DNA from: SZAS-103 sp038234715
Lineage (GTDB): Bacteria > Pseudomonadota > Gammaproteobacteria > Xanthomonadales > Xanthomonadaceae
Direction of reading: 5' to 3'
Assembly (NCBI GenBank): GCA_038234715.1
Contig: JBBQTD010000003.1
Span: 83,980 to 147,979 of the forward strand
Length of the DNA stretch: 64,000 bases
The position numbers and the translations under genes were made by a program. Positions 50,994-59,336 of this stretch are shown here, piece by piece. How positions within the stretch are numbered: position 1 is the stretch's first letter; the number at the start of each line of letters is the position of its first letter. A model generated the notes under the pieces. The model did not search any database. It saw nothing but the letters and a program-made list of their open reading frames with translations, and was not told the DNA's origin.

Positions 50994-52055
50994 TCATGCA
51001 GGCGTGCCAGGCTGAATTGGCAAGGTCAGCTCGCAGGCATAGTAGCCATCGTCGTGCCGCGTGACCATGCCAGCCTTGGGTCCGAAGCGGTAACGCAGTC
51101 GATGCACGATGCTCTGCTGGGCGTGCCCATTGCCTGCGGACTGCGGATCGTGCGCGGCGGCGTCCACCGGCGGGCATGGATTGCCGACATGGACGTGCAG
51201 CGTCTTGCCATCTGCGCGCAAACCGATGTCGATCACTCCGCCATCGGCGAGCCTGGCAATGCCATGGATGATCGCGTTCTCGACCAGAGGTTGCAGCACC
51301 AGCCGCGGCAGCTTCAGGTCCCACGGCAGGGGCTCTTCGCGCTGCCAGCGCAAACGCAAGCGGTCGCCCAGGCGCAACTCCTCGATCGCCAGGAAGCGCT
51401 CGACCAGTTCGACTTCCTCGGCAAGCGTTGAATCGCGCTCGCCGGCCCCGAGCGCTGCGCGGAACAGGTCGGACAAGTCCTCCACAGCGCGCTCGGCCTT
51501 GACCGGATCGCTGCGCACCAGGCTGGCGATCGTATTCATGCTGTTGAACAGGAAGTGCGGGCGGATGCGCGCCTGCAGTGCATCGACTTCGGCCTTGGCC
51601 TGCGCGCGCACCTGCTGTCGCCATTGCTCCTGGATATAGGCGTAGCGAAGCGCGGCTGCCCCGATCAGTCCGGCGAGTGCTGCACAGCGCGCCACAAAAC
51701 GAACCGGGTCGGCGTTGGGCTCGCCGAGTAGCAGACCGAGTCCCAGGTCGATCCGCAGCAGGATCCACGCCCCGAAAGCGGCAACCCCGACGGGTACCGA
51801 CCATGCGAGCAAGGCGCCGTAGATCGGCTTGAGCTGCGACAAGGGGATGCGCAGCTTGCACAGCATGATCGCGCTGACCAGTGCGGTCCATTGTGCGAAC
51901 AGGCTGGCGGTGCCGAATGCATACGGATTCCATCGCTCATGTCCGAGCGGTGCGAATGCGAGGACCACCACCACAAGTTCGGCGCCGATGACAACCGCAA
52001 ACAGTGTCGAAAAGCGACAGAAATCGGGGACCCACAGGTGTGGCGGCGCGCGCAT
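50994..52055 (-). CDS. algZ: LytS-type sensor histidine kinase AlgZ (FimS)
   Basis: About 353 residues: four to five N-terminal membrane helices (about residues 15-125), then the His_kinase (LytS-like) domain with ALQARIRPHFLFNSMNTIAS (phospho-His in PHFLFN), LPRLVLQPLVENAIIHGI (N-box) and a compact ATPase end. It lacks the normal HisKA dimerisation helix pair, as in the LytS/AlgZ family. Partner of AlgR. ATG at 52055 follows the esterase stop by 14 bases; an ATG at 52103 would overlap that gene. Neither has a strong ribosome-binding site. Confidence 0.9.
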   Translation of the reverse strand: MRAPPHLWVPDFCRFSTLFAVVIGAELVVVVLAFAPLGHERWNPYAFGTASLFAQWTALVSAIMLCKLRIPLSQLKPIYGALLAWSVPVGVAAFGAWILLRIDLGLGLLLGEPNADPVRFVARCAALAGLIGAAALRYAYIQEQWRQQVRAQAKAEVDALQARIRPHFLFNSMNTIASLVRSDPVKAERAVEDLSDLFRAALGAGERDSTLAEEVELVERFLAIEELRLGDRLRLRWQREEPLPWDLKLPRLVLQPLVENAIIHGIARLADGGVIDIGLRADGKTLHVHVGNPCPPVDAAAHDPQSAGNGHAQQSIVHRLRYRFGPKAGMVTRHDDGYYACELTLPIQPGTPA

Positions 52056-52069
52056 CGCGCGAGTATCGC

Positions 52070-52753
52070 TCAGCCAGCGCAGGACAGGCGTGCGTCGAGC
52101 CATGTCGTCAAGGCTTGTACTTCGGGCGGGCAGACCTGGTGCGCCATCGGGTAGCTGTGCCATTCCACCTTCATTCCCAGCGCTAGCATGGCGTCGCGAC
52201 CGGTGCGTCCCAGCATTTCCGGTACGACCGGATCAAAGCTCCCATGTCCCATGAAGACCGGCGTCGCGCGCCCCGGCAACGTGCTCTCAGCGACGCTGAT
52301 CGCGACGAGCGGCAGATAGGCCGACAGTGCGACCAATCCGGCAAGCTGCTGGTTCCGCCGCAAACCGGTGGCCAGCGCGATCGCACCGCCCTGCGAGAAA
52401 CCGGCAAGCAGGATCCGTGCTGGTGGGATGCCACGTTTGGCTTCGCGCGCGATCAGTGCCTCGACCTGCACGATGCTCTCGCGCACGCCAGCTTCGTCTT
52501 CACGTCGACCCAGGTCGAATCCGGCGATGTCGTACCAGGCACGCATGCGCATGCCCGCGTTCACTGTGATCGCGCGCACCGGAGCGTGCGGGAACACGAA
52601 GCGCAGTGCGGGCCAGCCGGGTCGGACCAGTTGCGGGACGAACGGTACGAAATCATTTCCGTCGGCACCAAGGCCGTGCAGCCAGATCACGCTCCACGTC
52701 GGCGCGGGGCCGGTCTGTTTTTCGACGCATTCGAGCAGTTCGTTTCCGGTCAT
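52070..52753 (-). CDS. carboxylesterase/phospholipase-like alpha/beta hydrolase
   Basis: A 227-residue enzyme of the acyl-protein thioesterase/carboxylesterase 2 family: VIWLHGLGADGNDF (oxyanion), AGFSQGGAIAL (nucleophile Ser), GSFDPVVP (acid) and SYPMAHQVCP (His). Small, cytoplasmic, probably hydrolyses short esters or lysophospholipids. It lies immediately upstream of algZ and may be co-transcribed. Confidence 0.92.
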   Translation of the reverse strand: MTGNELLECVEKQTGPAPTWSVIWLHGLGADGNDFVPFVPQLVRPGWPALRFVFPHAPVRAITVNAGMRMRAWYDIAGFDLGRREDEAGVRESIVQVEALIAREAKRGIPPARILLAGFSQGGAIALATGLRRNQQLAGLVALSAYLPLVAISVAESTLPGRATPVFMGHGSFDPVVPEMLGRTGRDAMLALGMKVEWHSYPMAHQVCPPEVQALTTWLDARLSCAG

Positions 52754-52886
52754 GGAACAGCCGCTGGCAGGGGTCCGCCACAGTACCGCAAGCCAGCCGC
52801 GGGCGGGTTGGACGGGAAAGCGCGGCTCTTTACAGTTTCAGCGTGGCGGAGCATGTTGGCGTCGAGGCCTCTGCGTTGAGAACGCC

Positions 52887-53651
52887 ATGACTGCCCGTCT
52901 CCCATCGCTCGTCGTCGCTGCTGCATTGGTTCTGGCAACGGCGCTAAGCCTCGCCGCTGCGGAAGATCGCGACGCCAGGCGGCGCCAGGCCTGGGAACGC
53001 CAGCTACAGGCGCAGATCGATCGAACCGACAAGGACATCCAGGCGCTCGAATCGCGGCTGTTCGCGCTCGAGAACTCCCGCGCTGGAAACGACTCTTCCC
53101 GCGAAACGGAAAAGAGGGCGCTTCGCGACCAGATCCTGCGAATGGACCACGAACAGGAACCGATCGAGGCCTGCCTGGAAAAGCTCGGGCATGATGAGGC
53201 CCTGAGCAGGATTTCATGTCCGTTCCACGACGACAGCGATGTCCCGGTTCGGGCGCCCGCAGTCGAAGTACCGACAACAATGGCCGCGCCACCCCCGCCG
53301 CTCCCCGCAGTGCCGGTGGTTTCTGCGCCGGCGCAGGGTCCAGCGCTACGCGCGGCTGTCGATCCGGGACCTTACGAAAAGGCCGCCGGCGATCGGGTTG
53401 GAATGTTCTTCTACAATCCGTACCGCTGGGTACCCGTCGGCACGCGCCAGCTCGCCGTGTTCAATTCCTACGACGATGCATATCTGCTCGACTTCGATGC
53501 GCCTTGCCCCGGGCTGCTGACGACCCGGCGCATCCAGATCGAGAACTCCTCGACCAAGGTCTATGCCGGCAAGCACGCAGTCATCGCTGACGGCGACCGC
53601 TGCCCGATCGTCGCCATCCGCGAGTTGCAGGTCCGTCGCCTGCCGAACTGA
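52887..53651 (+). CDS. secreted coiled-coil protein with DUF6491-like domain
   Basis: 254 residues: signal peptide (ARLPSLVVAAALVLATALSLAAA), a charged helical region likely to be coiled coil (WERQLQAQIDRTDKDIQALESRLFALENS, residues 33-60), a Pro-rich linker and a C-terminal beta domain. The latter contains WVPVGTRQLAVFNSYDDAYLLDF, CPGLLTTRRIQI and DRCPIVAIRELQV with two cysteines, an arrangement like DUF6491 proteins. No known function. ATG at 52887 begins the signal peptide. It converges with pgaD, 18 bases away. Confidence 0.7.
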   Translation: MTARLPSLVVAAALVLATALSLAAAEDRDARRRQAWERQLQAQIDRTDKDIQALESRLFALENSRAGNDSSRETEKRALRDQILRMDHEQEPIEACLEKLGHDEALSRISCPFHDDSDVPVRAPAVEVPTTMAAPPPPLPAVPVVSAPAQGPALRAAVDPGPYEKAAGDRVGMFFYNPYRWVPVGTRQLAVFNSYDDAYLLDFDAPCPGLLTTRRIQIENSSTKVYAGKHAVIADGDRCPIVAIRELQVRRLPN

Positions 53652-53669
53652 AGCGCGCGTGCCAAGGGT

Positions 53670-54101
53670 TCAATCGCGTGCGACGATCTCAACGATATTT
53701 CCGTATTCGTCATGGTTCACGATGCAGATATGGCTGTTCCGGCCGGTGATGATGTCGTGTTTGGCGACATCGAAAAATTCGGCGTAGTCATCGAGGGTCT
53801 GCACGCCGTGGGCATGGGTGAGTTTGCGCGACGGCAACAACGTCCACAGCAGCAGCAGCGTGATCGTCCCTAGCAGGGCGATCAGTGCATGCAGCAGCGG
53901 GATCGGCGCCAGCGTGTCGAGCACCTGCATTGCCGCGGGCGCCACGCTCAGGTGCAGTCTGATGACCTTGCGCAGCTTCAGGAACACGGGCAACCACAAC
54001 AGGATCCAGCCCCCCCACATCAGCGCGGTGACGACGTCCGACAGCAACCGCCGTCGCCAACCCAGGTCGCTGCGTGCATTGATGATGAGCCGGTTGACCA
54101 T
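53670..54101 (-). CDS. pgaD: PgaD-like accessory protein for poly-N-acetylglucosamine synthesis
   Basis: A 143-residue protein with two membrane helices (WGGWILLWLPVFL and LLHALIALLGTITLLLLWTLL) and a charged C-terminal tail, matching the size and shape of PgaD, the small subunit that with PgaC binds c-di-GMP and drives polymer synthesis. Sequence similarity to PgaD is weak by eye; position right after pgaC (4 bases) is the main evidence. Confidence 0.82.
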   Translation of the reverse strand: MVNRLIINARSDLGWRRRLLSDVVTALMWGGWILLWLPVFLKLRKVIRLHLSVAPAAMQVLDTLAPIPLLHALIALLGTITLLLLWTLLPSRKLTHAHGVQTLDDYAEFFDVAKHDIITGRNSHICIVNHDEYGNIVEIVARD

Positions 54102-54105
54102 CGGT

Positions 54106-55410
54106 CTAGGCCTCACCGCGCCGGTTTTTCTTGTTGCGCAGGTGCGCGCCACGGTCTGGGCTGACCCAGCGTGCGCGCTTGCCCGTATCGCGAAACAGCG
54201 CTTTCGGGAAAGCAACCACGGTCGCTGCGATGTTGATCAGCCAGAACACCACCGGATACCAGATCATCCAGTAATAGTTCCGCCCCAGCCCGGTGTCGTA
54301 GTGGCTATCGAGCCACTTGCTGAATCCGAATTGGAGCAGGCAGGTCGTGCCGAGCAACACACCGCTCCATTGTGGAATCAACGGCGACCCCACAATCGGC
54401 ACCGTTCCGATCGGCAAGACCAAGCCCAGCAGCCACAGAATCAGCATGACCAGCAACGTGTAAGACCACAGCAGGCTAAGGCACAGTTCGAGCAGCAACG
54501 GCCAGAGGTGGTTCTGCGAAGGATGCAGTACCACGTCGAGGTTCTTCTTCAGTACCTGCGCGCCTCCCGTGGCCCAGCGCAACCTCTGCTTCCACAGGCC
54601 ACGCAGGGTCTCTGGCATCAGGATCCAGACCAGTGCGCGGGGCTCGAAGCGTACGTCCCAGCCGTCGCGTTGCAGCTTCCAGGTGATGTCGATGTCCTCG
54701 GTCAGCATGTCCGTGCTCCAGTAGCCGACGTGGTGCACGGCCGACTTGCGGAATGCGGTGATGACTCCCGAAACGGTGAACAGGCGTCCGAAGCTGCGCT
54801 GCGCGCGCTTGATCATCCCGACGATCGACGAGAACTCGCCCACCTGCACGCGCCCGAGCAGGGTCGAGCGATTGCGGATGCGCGGATTGCCGGTGACCGC
54901 CGCGACGTCCGGGTCCTCGACAAAATGCCGCACCATCCAGTGCGCGCAGTGCGGATCGAGCAGTGCATCGCCGTCGATGCAGACAAGGATCTCGTGTTTC
55001 GCGAGCAGGCTCCCGGCTTGCAGCGCCATCGCCTTGCCCTGGTTCTGGGCGAGGTGCACAACCCGCAGGCGCGGGTGTTCGCGCGCCATCCGGTCGAGGA
55101 TCTCGCCGGTGTTGTCGCGGCTGCCATCGTTGATCGCGATGACCTCGAAGTCGGGATAGTCCGTCGAAAGCGCATGCCCCAGGGTTTCCTCGGCATGCGC
55201 GCCTTCGTTGAAACACGGGATCAGGATGCTGACGGGTGGCGAGCCTGGCATCGGGACCGGCTGGTTGAATGGAGGATCGTGCCGCTCGAAACGCCAGTAA
55301 AACAACGCCGCACCCATCATCCACAGGTATGACATGAACAGCGGGTAGTAGTACACGAACCCCTGCAGGCTGAGCCATAGCGTGTTGAGCAGCGCGGTCA
55401 GCGTCAGCAT
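54106..55410 (-). CDS. pgaC: poly-beta-1,6-N-acetyl-D-glucosamine synthase PgaC
   Basis: A 434-residue processive family 2 glycosyltransferase: PPVSILIPCFNEG, AINDGSRDNT, ILVCIDGDALL (metal-binding D-x-D type), MLTEDIDITW (TED) and QRLRWATGG (QxxRW). Two N-terminal and three C-terminal membrane helices. It polymerises UDP-GlcNAc into PNAG at the inner membrane. Part of pgaB-pgaC-pgaD. Confidence 0.95.
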   Translation of the reverse strand: MLTLTALLNTLWLSLQGFVYYYPLFMSYLWMMGAALFYWRFERHDPPFNQPVPMPGSPPVSILIPCFNEGAHAEETLGHALSTDYPDFEVIAINDGSRDNTGEILDRMAREHPRLRVVHLAQNQGKAMALQAGSLLAKHEILVCIDGDALLDPHCAHWMVRHFVEDPDVAAVTGNPRIRNRSTLLGRVQVGEFSSIVGMIKRAQRSFGRLFTVSGVITAFRKSAVHHVGYWSTDMLTEDIDITWKLQRDGWDVRFEPRALVWILMPETLRGLWKQRLRWATGGAQVLKKNLDVVLHPSQNHLWPLLLELCLSLLWSYTLLVMLILWLLGLVLPIGTVPIVGSPLIPQWSGVLLGTTCLLQFGFSKWLDSHYDTGLGRNYYWMIWYPVVFWLINIAATVVAFPKALFRDTGKRARWVSPDRGAHLRNKKNRRGEA

Positions 55411-55420
55411 GTGCGGCGCA

Positions 55421-57472
55421 CTAGCGGATCACGGGCACTGGCAGGGGGTTGTTCGGTTTGCTGTCGAACACCGGGCGCAACGACGCGGTGTTCGGGATGT
55501 TCTTGAACACGTTGTCGGGATAGTAGGCGACGTTTTGCACCCCCATCGCGTACAGCGTGCGGATCGTGTCGGCGATCTCCGGGCTCGGGATCGGTGCATC
55601 GTCGTGGCGCCAGTCCACCGTCTGCAGCTCCATCACGACCTTGGCGATCGCGCCCGGGTGCTCCTTGACCCTGTCGACGAGCTGCCTGTAGAACGCGCCT
55701 GGGTCCGCGGCATTCTCCATGTACGGCATCGCCATGATCGCGGTGTAGTCGTAGTTTGCCAACGAGTTGTCGAGGGATTGCGAATACCAGACTTCGGCCT
55801 TGGGGTTCAGTACGACGCTTGCATAGAGGTTGCGCGCGGTGCGGATGCCGGGCTGCTCGTCGCGCACGACCTGGGCGAGTTCCTTGGTGAAGTTGTCCAG
55901 CTCGTTGATCTTGAGGATCGTCCAGCGCCCGATCAGGTCGTCGCTTGCGCGGATCGCCTCGACCGACGCCGGCAGGCCCCACTGTTTGTATGCCTTGAGC
56001 GCCTCGGGGCTCGCGTCCTCGTAGTCCGACAGGGTGACGTCGTCGTGGAACAGCACCCCGTCAATTGGCGTGGAGCGCGCCAGGTCCTGGTAAATGTCGC
56101 GCACCACTGCGCGCGCGCGCTGCGAGAACGGCGAGAGCCGCGGATAACCCATCGCAACATGCCCGGTACTCGTGTTCGGCAGCGTCACCACCATGTCTTT
56201 CGCGGCCGGCTCTTTCGCGGGCAGCTGCCAGGAGAGCACCGGCATCCACGCGTATACATGGTGGACCGGAGTGCGCGTGGCGATCTGCCATGCAACGCGG
56301 TTGAACAGGTCGGCGCGCATCGGCAGATGGCGGTTCGGGAAGTACACCGCGTCGGCCGCGCCGTTCGCGTCGGGGTCGGCGAAGGCCTGCAGGTAGACGG
56401 TGTTCGCGCCCATCTCGACGATGCGGTCGAGCAGGTGTCCCAGGTTGACTTCGGTCTGTTTTGGATCCGGGTCGTAGATGTAGTCGAGGTCGATGTGCAT
56501 GACCTTGGTCGGCCGGTCGTCCTCCTCGTCCTCGGGCCGGTTGCGCAGGTCGATCTCCTGCGCGAGGTCGGCGAGCGACATCGTGCGTTCGATCAGCGAG
56601 CGGCGTAGGCCATACAGCGGGGTGGCGGCCGTGTTGTCGCCGTCGTCGAGGGTCAGTCCGATCGGCATGCCGAGCTGCGCCGCGATGCGCCTGGTCTCAA
56701 TGTTGTAGCGCCCATACGGCCACACGATGATGCGGGGCCCGGTGCCAAGGTGTTTTTTCAGCAGTTCGTTGTTGCGCGAAAGGTCTTCGCGCACGCGGCG
56801 GGCATAACTCGCTTCATCCTCGTAGCGATTCTGCGCGGCGATCCAGCGGCGCGCTGTCGCTGCAGGCTGCATGTTGCCTTGCGGATTGGAGACGATGCCT
56901 TCGTGCATCGCATAGCTGTGGCTCGCAACCTCGACCAGGCCGCTCCTGGTCATCTCGCGAATCTGCCCCCACGACAGCAGGTCGGTACGTGGAATGGAAT
57001 GGCCGTCGAAGTTCACCTTGCCGCTCTCCGGGACTTCCATCCAGCTGCCCACCAGGGCGACCACTGCCGGCGCGTTGAACAGCTTGAGGATCGGAAAGGC
57101 GTGCACGTACATCGAGCGGTAGCCGTCGTCGAATGTGATCAGCACCGCCTTGTCGGGCAAGGGCTTCTTGCCCGAATAGTCGGCCAGCACGTCATTCATG
57201 CCGACAAAGTGGTACCCGTTGTTCTTCAGCCAGTCCATCTGCCGCACAAAGTTGGTCGGGGTGACCGTGTACATCGGGACCAGGGCGTCGTTGCCCTCGG
57301 CGATCTCGTGGTAGCTCAGGATCGTGAGTTTCGGTTGCGCGTATGCATGCGCCCGGGTCCAGGGTGCGAACCCGCAGAGTGCGAGCAGGCAAAGGATGGT
57401 CACGAGCAGGAATTGCTTCATCGAAGCGGGCTTCAGGGGCGCAGGTTTCATCGACGGAATTCTGGTTGGCAT
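55421..57472 (-). CDS. pgaB: poly-beta-1,6-N-acetyl-D-glucosamine N-deacetylase PgaB
   Basis: A 683-residue envelope enzyme: signal (ending AHAYAQ), polysaccharide-deacetylase domain with LTILSYHEI, LITFDDGYRSMY and EVASHSYAMH, then a C-terminal GHL13-type hexosaminidase-like domain with PTKVMHIDLDYIYDPDP, VYAWMPVLSWQLP and VLFHDDVTLSDYEDAS. E. coli PgaB is 672 residues. It partly deacetylates PNAG before export. A shorter ATG (MKQFLLV) inside the leader is also possible. First gene of the set; pgaA, normally upstream, is missing here. Confidence 0.94.
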   Translation of the reverse strand: MPTRIPSMKPAPLKPASMKQFLLVTILCLLALCGFAPWTRAHAYAQPKLTILSYHEIAEGNDALVPMYTVTPTNFVRQMDWLKNNGYHFVGMNDVLADYSGKKPLPDKAVLITFDDGYRSMYVHAFPILKLFNAPAVVALVGSWMEVPESGKVNFDGHSIPRTDLLSWGQIREMTRSGLVEVASHSYAMHEGIVSNPQGNMQPAATARRWIAAQNRYEDEASYARRVREDLSRNNELLKKHLGTGPRIIVWPYGRYNIETRRIAAQLGMPIGLTLDDGDNTAATPLYGLRRSLIERTMSLADLAQEIDLRNRPEDEEDDRPTKVMHIDLDYIYDPDPKQTEVNLGHLLDRIVEMGANTVYLQAFADPDANGAADAVYFPNRHLPMRADLFNRVAWQIATRTPVHHVYAWMPVLSWQLPAKEPAAKDMVVTLPNTSTGHVAMGYPRLSPFSQRARAVVRDIYQDLARSTPIDGVLFHDDVTLSDYEDASPEALKAYKQWGLPASVEAIRASDDLIGRWTILKINELDNFTKELAQVVRDEQPGIRTARNLYASVVLNPKAEVWYSQSLDNSLANYDYTAIMAMPYMENAADPGAFYRQLVDRVKEHPGAIAKVVMELQTVDWRHDDAPIPSPEIADTIRTLYAMGVQNVAYYPDNVFKNIPNTASLRPVFDSKPNNPLPVPVIR

Positions 57473-57640
57473 GGAATGAACAGCACATGCATCGCCGGAG
57501 ATCGGGCGCGCACGCCAGTATTGGGGGCGCGGGCCTGCGAACCTAGGACCAAAGGATTAAGGATTTTTCAGGATCGGCCCAAGCATCCGGGTCAAGGGCG
57601 TCAAGGTGGCCTACCGGTTCGAGGCCCATCCGCTCAGGGT

Positions 57641-58525
57641 TCAGCATTGATCCAGCGTCCGTGCCCTGAATTCCAGATATGCGGCAAGCACGAGCTGGGG
57701 CGCCTCGATCTGCGGATAGTGGCCGATTCCGGGGAGTTCGGTCACATCGGGATCGGGGATCAGTTCCCGGTACCGCCGCACCATGTGCGCGCCGGAAACC
57801 GGGTCGAACAACCCGTCGATCAGCTTGAGCGGAACCGAGGTGAGGCACAGGGCACCGACCCACCGCTCTCGTCGCAGCCGCCGCTCCGGCATGTAACCGA
57901 TGAGTTTCGGGAACACCCCCAGGCCTCGATGGTTCGTCATCAGCTCCCAGAATGCGTCGATACAAATCGCGTCCGGCTGGGTGCGCGGTCCGAAGATTCT
58001 GCGCATGTTGCGCGCCATCGCAGCTTTGCTGGTGAGCTTCGCGATCAATGGACCCAGCGCAGAAAGCAACAGTTTCTGGATCAATACTGGCCGATGCGCT
58101 TCCGGAAAGAGGCCACCGTTGAGGAAGCAGACGCTGTCGAGCCGTGGGCGTGGGCCGGGTTCACCACGGCGTGCCAGCAGCTCCTGTGCGACGGTGTCGC
58201 CGTAGTCGTGGGCGAGCACGTGGTAGCTGCCAACCTGGCACGCGCGCAGCAGCGCCTCGTGGATGTCCGCCTGGTCGATGATCGAGTAGTCGTAGTCCGC
58301 TGGCTTGTCGGAGAAACCAAAACCAATCATGTCCAGCGCCAGCACGCGATAGCGAGTCGCGAGTTCCGGCCAGATCGATTCGAAGTCCCACGAGGCCGTT
58401 GGAAATCCGTGGACCAGCAGCAACACTGGGGCATCCGGCAGCCCGCCTTCGCGCCAGAAAATACGATGGCTGCGATGCTCGAAGTACGCACCTGCGTCGC
58501 GCCAGGCAGACAGCAATTCATTCAT
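57641..58525 (-). CDS. haloalkane dehalogenase/epoxide hydrolase-like alpha/beta hydrolase
   Basis: A 294-residue alpha/beta hydrolase: LLVHGFPTASWDF (oxyanion HGFP), nucleophile elbow VLAHDYGDTVAQEL. The elbow has Asp as nucleophile like haloalkane dehalogenases and epoxide hydrolases, but with Tyr in place of the usual Trp of HDWG. The acid is in LFDPVSGAH and the His in GIGHYPQIEAP. The substrate cannot be told. It stands alone between the cytochrome operon and pgaB. Confidence 0.85.
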   Translation of the reverse strand: MNELLSAWRDAGAYFEHRSHRIFWREGGLPDAPVLLLVHGFPTASWDFESIWPELATRYRVLALDMIGFGFSDKPADYDYSIIDQADIHEALLRACQVGSYHVLAHDYGDTVAQELLARRGEPGPRPRLDSVCFLNGGLFPEAHRPVLIQKLLLSALGPLIAKLTSKAAMARNMRRIFGPRTQPDAICIDAFWELMTNHRGLGVFPKLIGYMPERRLRRERWVGALCLTSVPLKLIDGLFDPVSGAHMVRRYRELIPDPDVTELPGIGHYPQIEAPQLVLAAYLEFRARTLDQC

Positions 58526-58607
58526 CGATGCCGACTCTAGCGCTTTCCGGAGGGTGCGTTCGACGGGGCCGTCGGCCTCCCGCCGACACCAGGCGTTGCA
58601 GCGTGTT

Positions 58608-59336
58608 CTAGAGCCCCGGCTTCGCCTGCAGGTACGCCGCCACGTTGTCGATGTTTTCCCTGGTCAGTTGATGCGCGACCGTCTTCATCACCACGCCTTC
58701 CGGCCGCTGGTTGGTGCGCTGGAAAACCTTCAGCTGCTTGACCAGGTAGTCGGCGTGTTGCCCGGCGATGCGCGGGAATGCAGCGTTGCCCATGCCTTCC
58801 GGGCCGTGGCAGCTTGCGCAGGCCGGGATGCTCTGCGCAGGCAGTCCGTCGGTGAAGATGACCTTGCCCGCCGCGATCCGTTCGGGCCTGCCCTCGTTGC
58901 GCTGTGGCTCGAGTTTCTGGCTCGCGAAATGTGCGGCGAGTTCCTGGATCTGCTTGTCGGTGAGGTTGTGGCTCAGCCCCCACATGTACTCGAAGCCGGC
59001 CGGATCTTCGCGGCTGTGCGCCTTGAATGCGTGCAGCTGCGCGGCGATGTACGCCTCCTGCTGCTGCGCAAGGTTCGGGAAATTCGGCGATACGCTGTTG
59101 CCGGTGGGGCCGTGGCAGTTCGAACACACCTGCATCGCGAGGGTTCCGCCGGACACGTTCGGATCGGAGGTATCCCGCGAGCGCTCGACGTTCGCGCAAC
59201 CTGCTGCCAGGCCGACCAGCACTGCACCCGCAAGCAGCAGGCGCAGCATGGTTCTTGTCCCACCGAGGGCGCGCAACGCATGCACGCGCACCGTCGTGCG
59301 GGATTCGGGACGATCTGCAACATCGCGGCGAGCCAT
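58608..59336 (-). CDS. dihaem c4-type cytochrome, lipoprotein
   Basis: About 242 residues. Two haem c sites, VCSNCHGPTGN and ACASCHGPEGM, in two tandem class I-like domains, with Met ligands probable in EYMWGLS and EGVVMKTVA: the cytochrome c4 plan. The signal has a lipobox (LLAGAVLVGLAAGC), so it is probably lipid-anchored in the periplasm. ATG at 59336 overlaps the preceding cytochrome-porin stop (TGATG) with a G-rich site upstream; ATG at 59249, which starts the signal directly, is an alternative. In A. ferrooxidans a c4 cytochrome (Cyc1) takes electrons from the outer-membrane Cyc2 route; the same job here is inference. Confidence 0.88.
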   Translation of the reverse strand: MARRDVADRPESRTTVRVHALRALGGTRTMLRLLLAGAVLVGLAAGCANVERSRDTSDPNVSGGTLAMQVCSNCHGPTGNSVSPNFPNLAQQQEAYIAAQLHAFKAHSREDPAGFEYMWGLSHNLTDKQIQELAAHFASQKLEPQRNEGRPERIAAGKVIFTDGLPAQSIPACASCHGPEGMGNAAFPRIAGQHADYLVKQLKVFQRTNQRPEGVVMKTVAHQLTRENIDNVAAYLQAKPGL

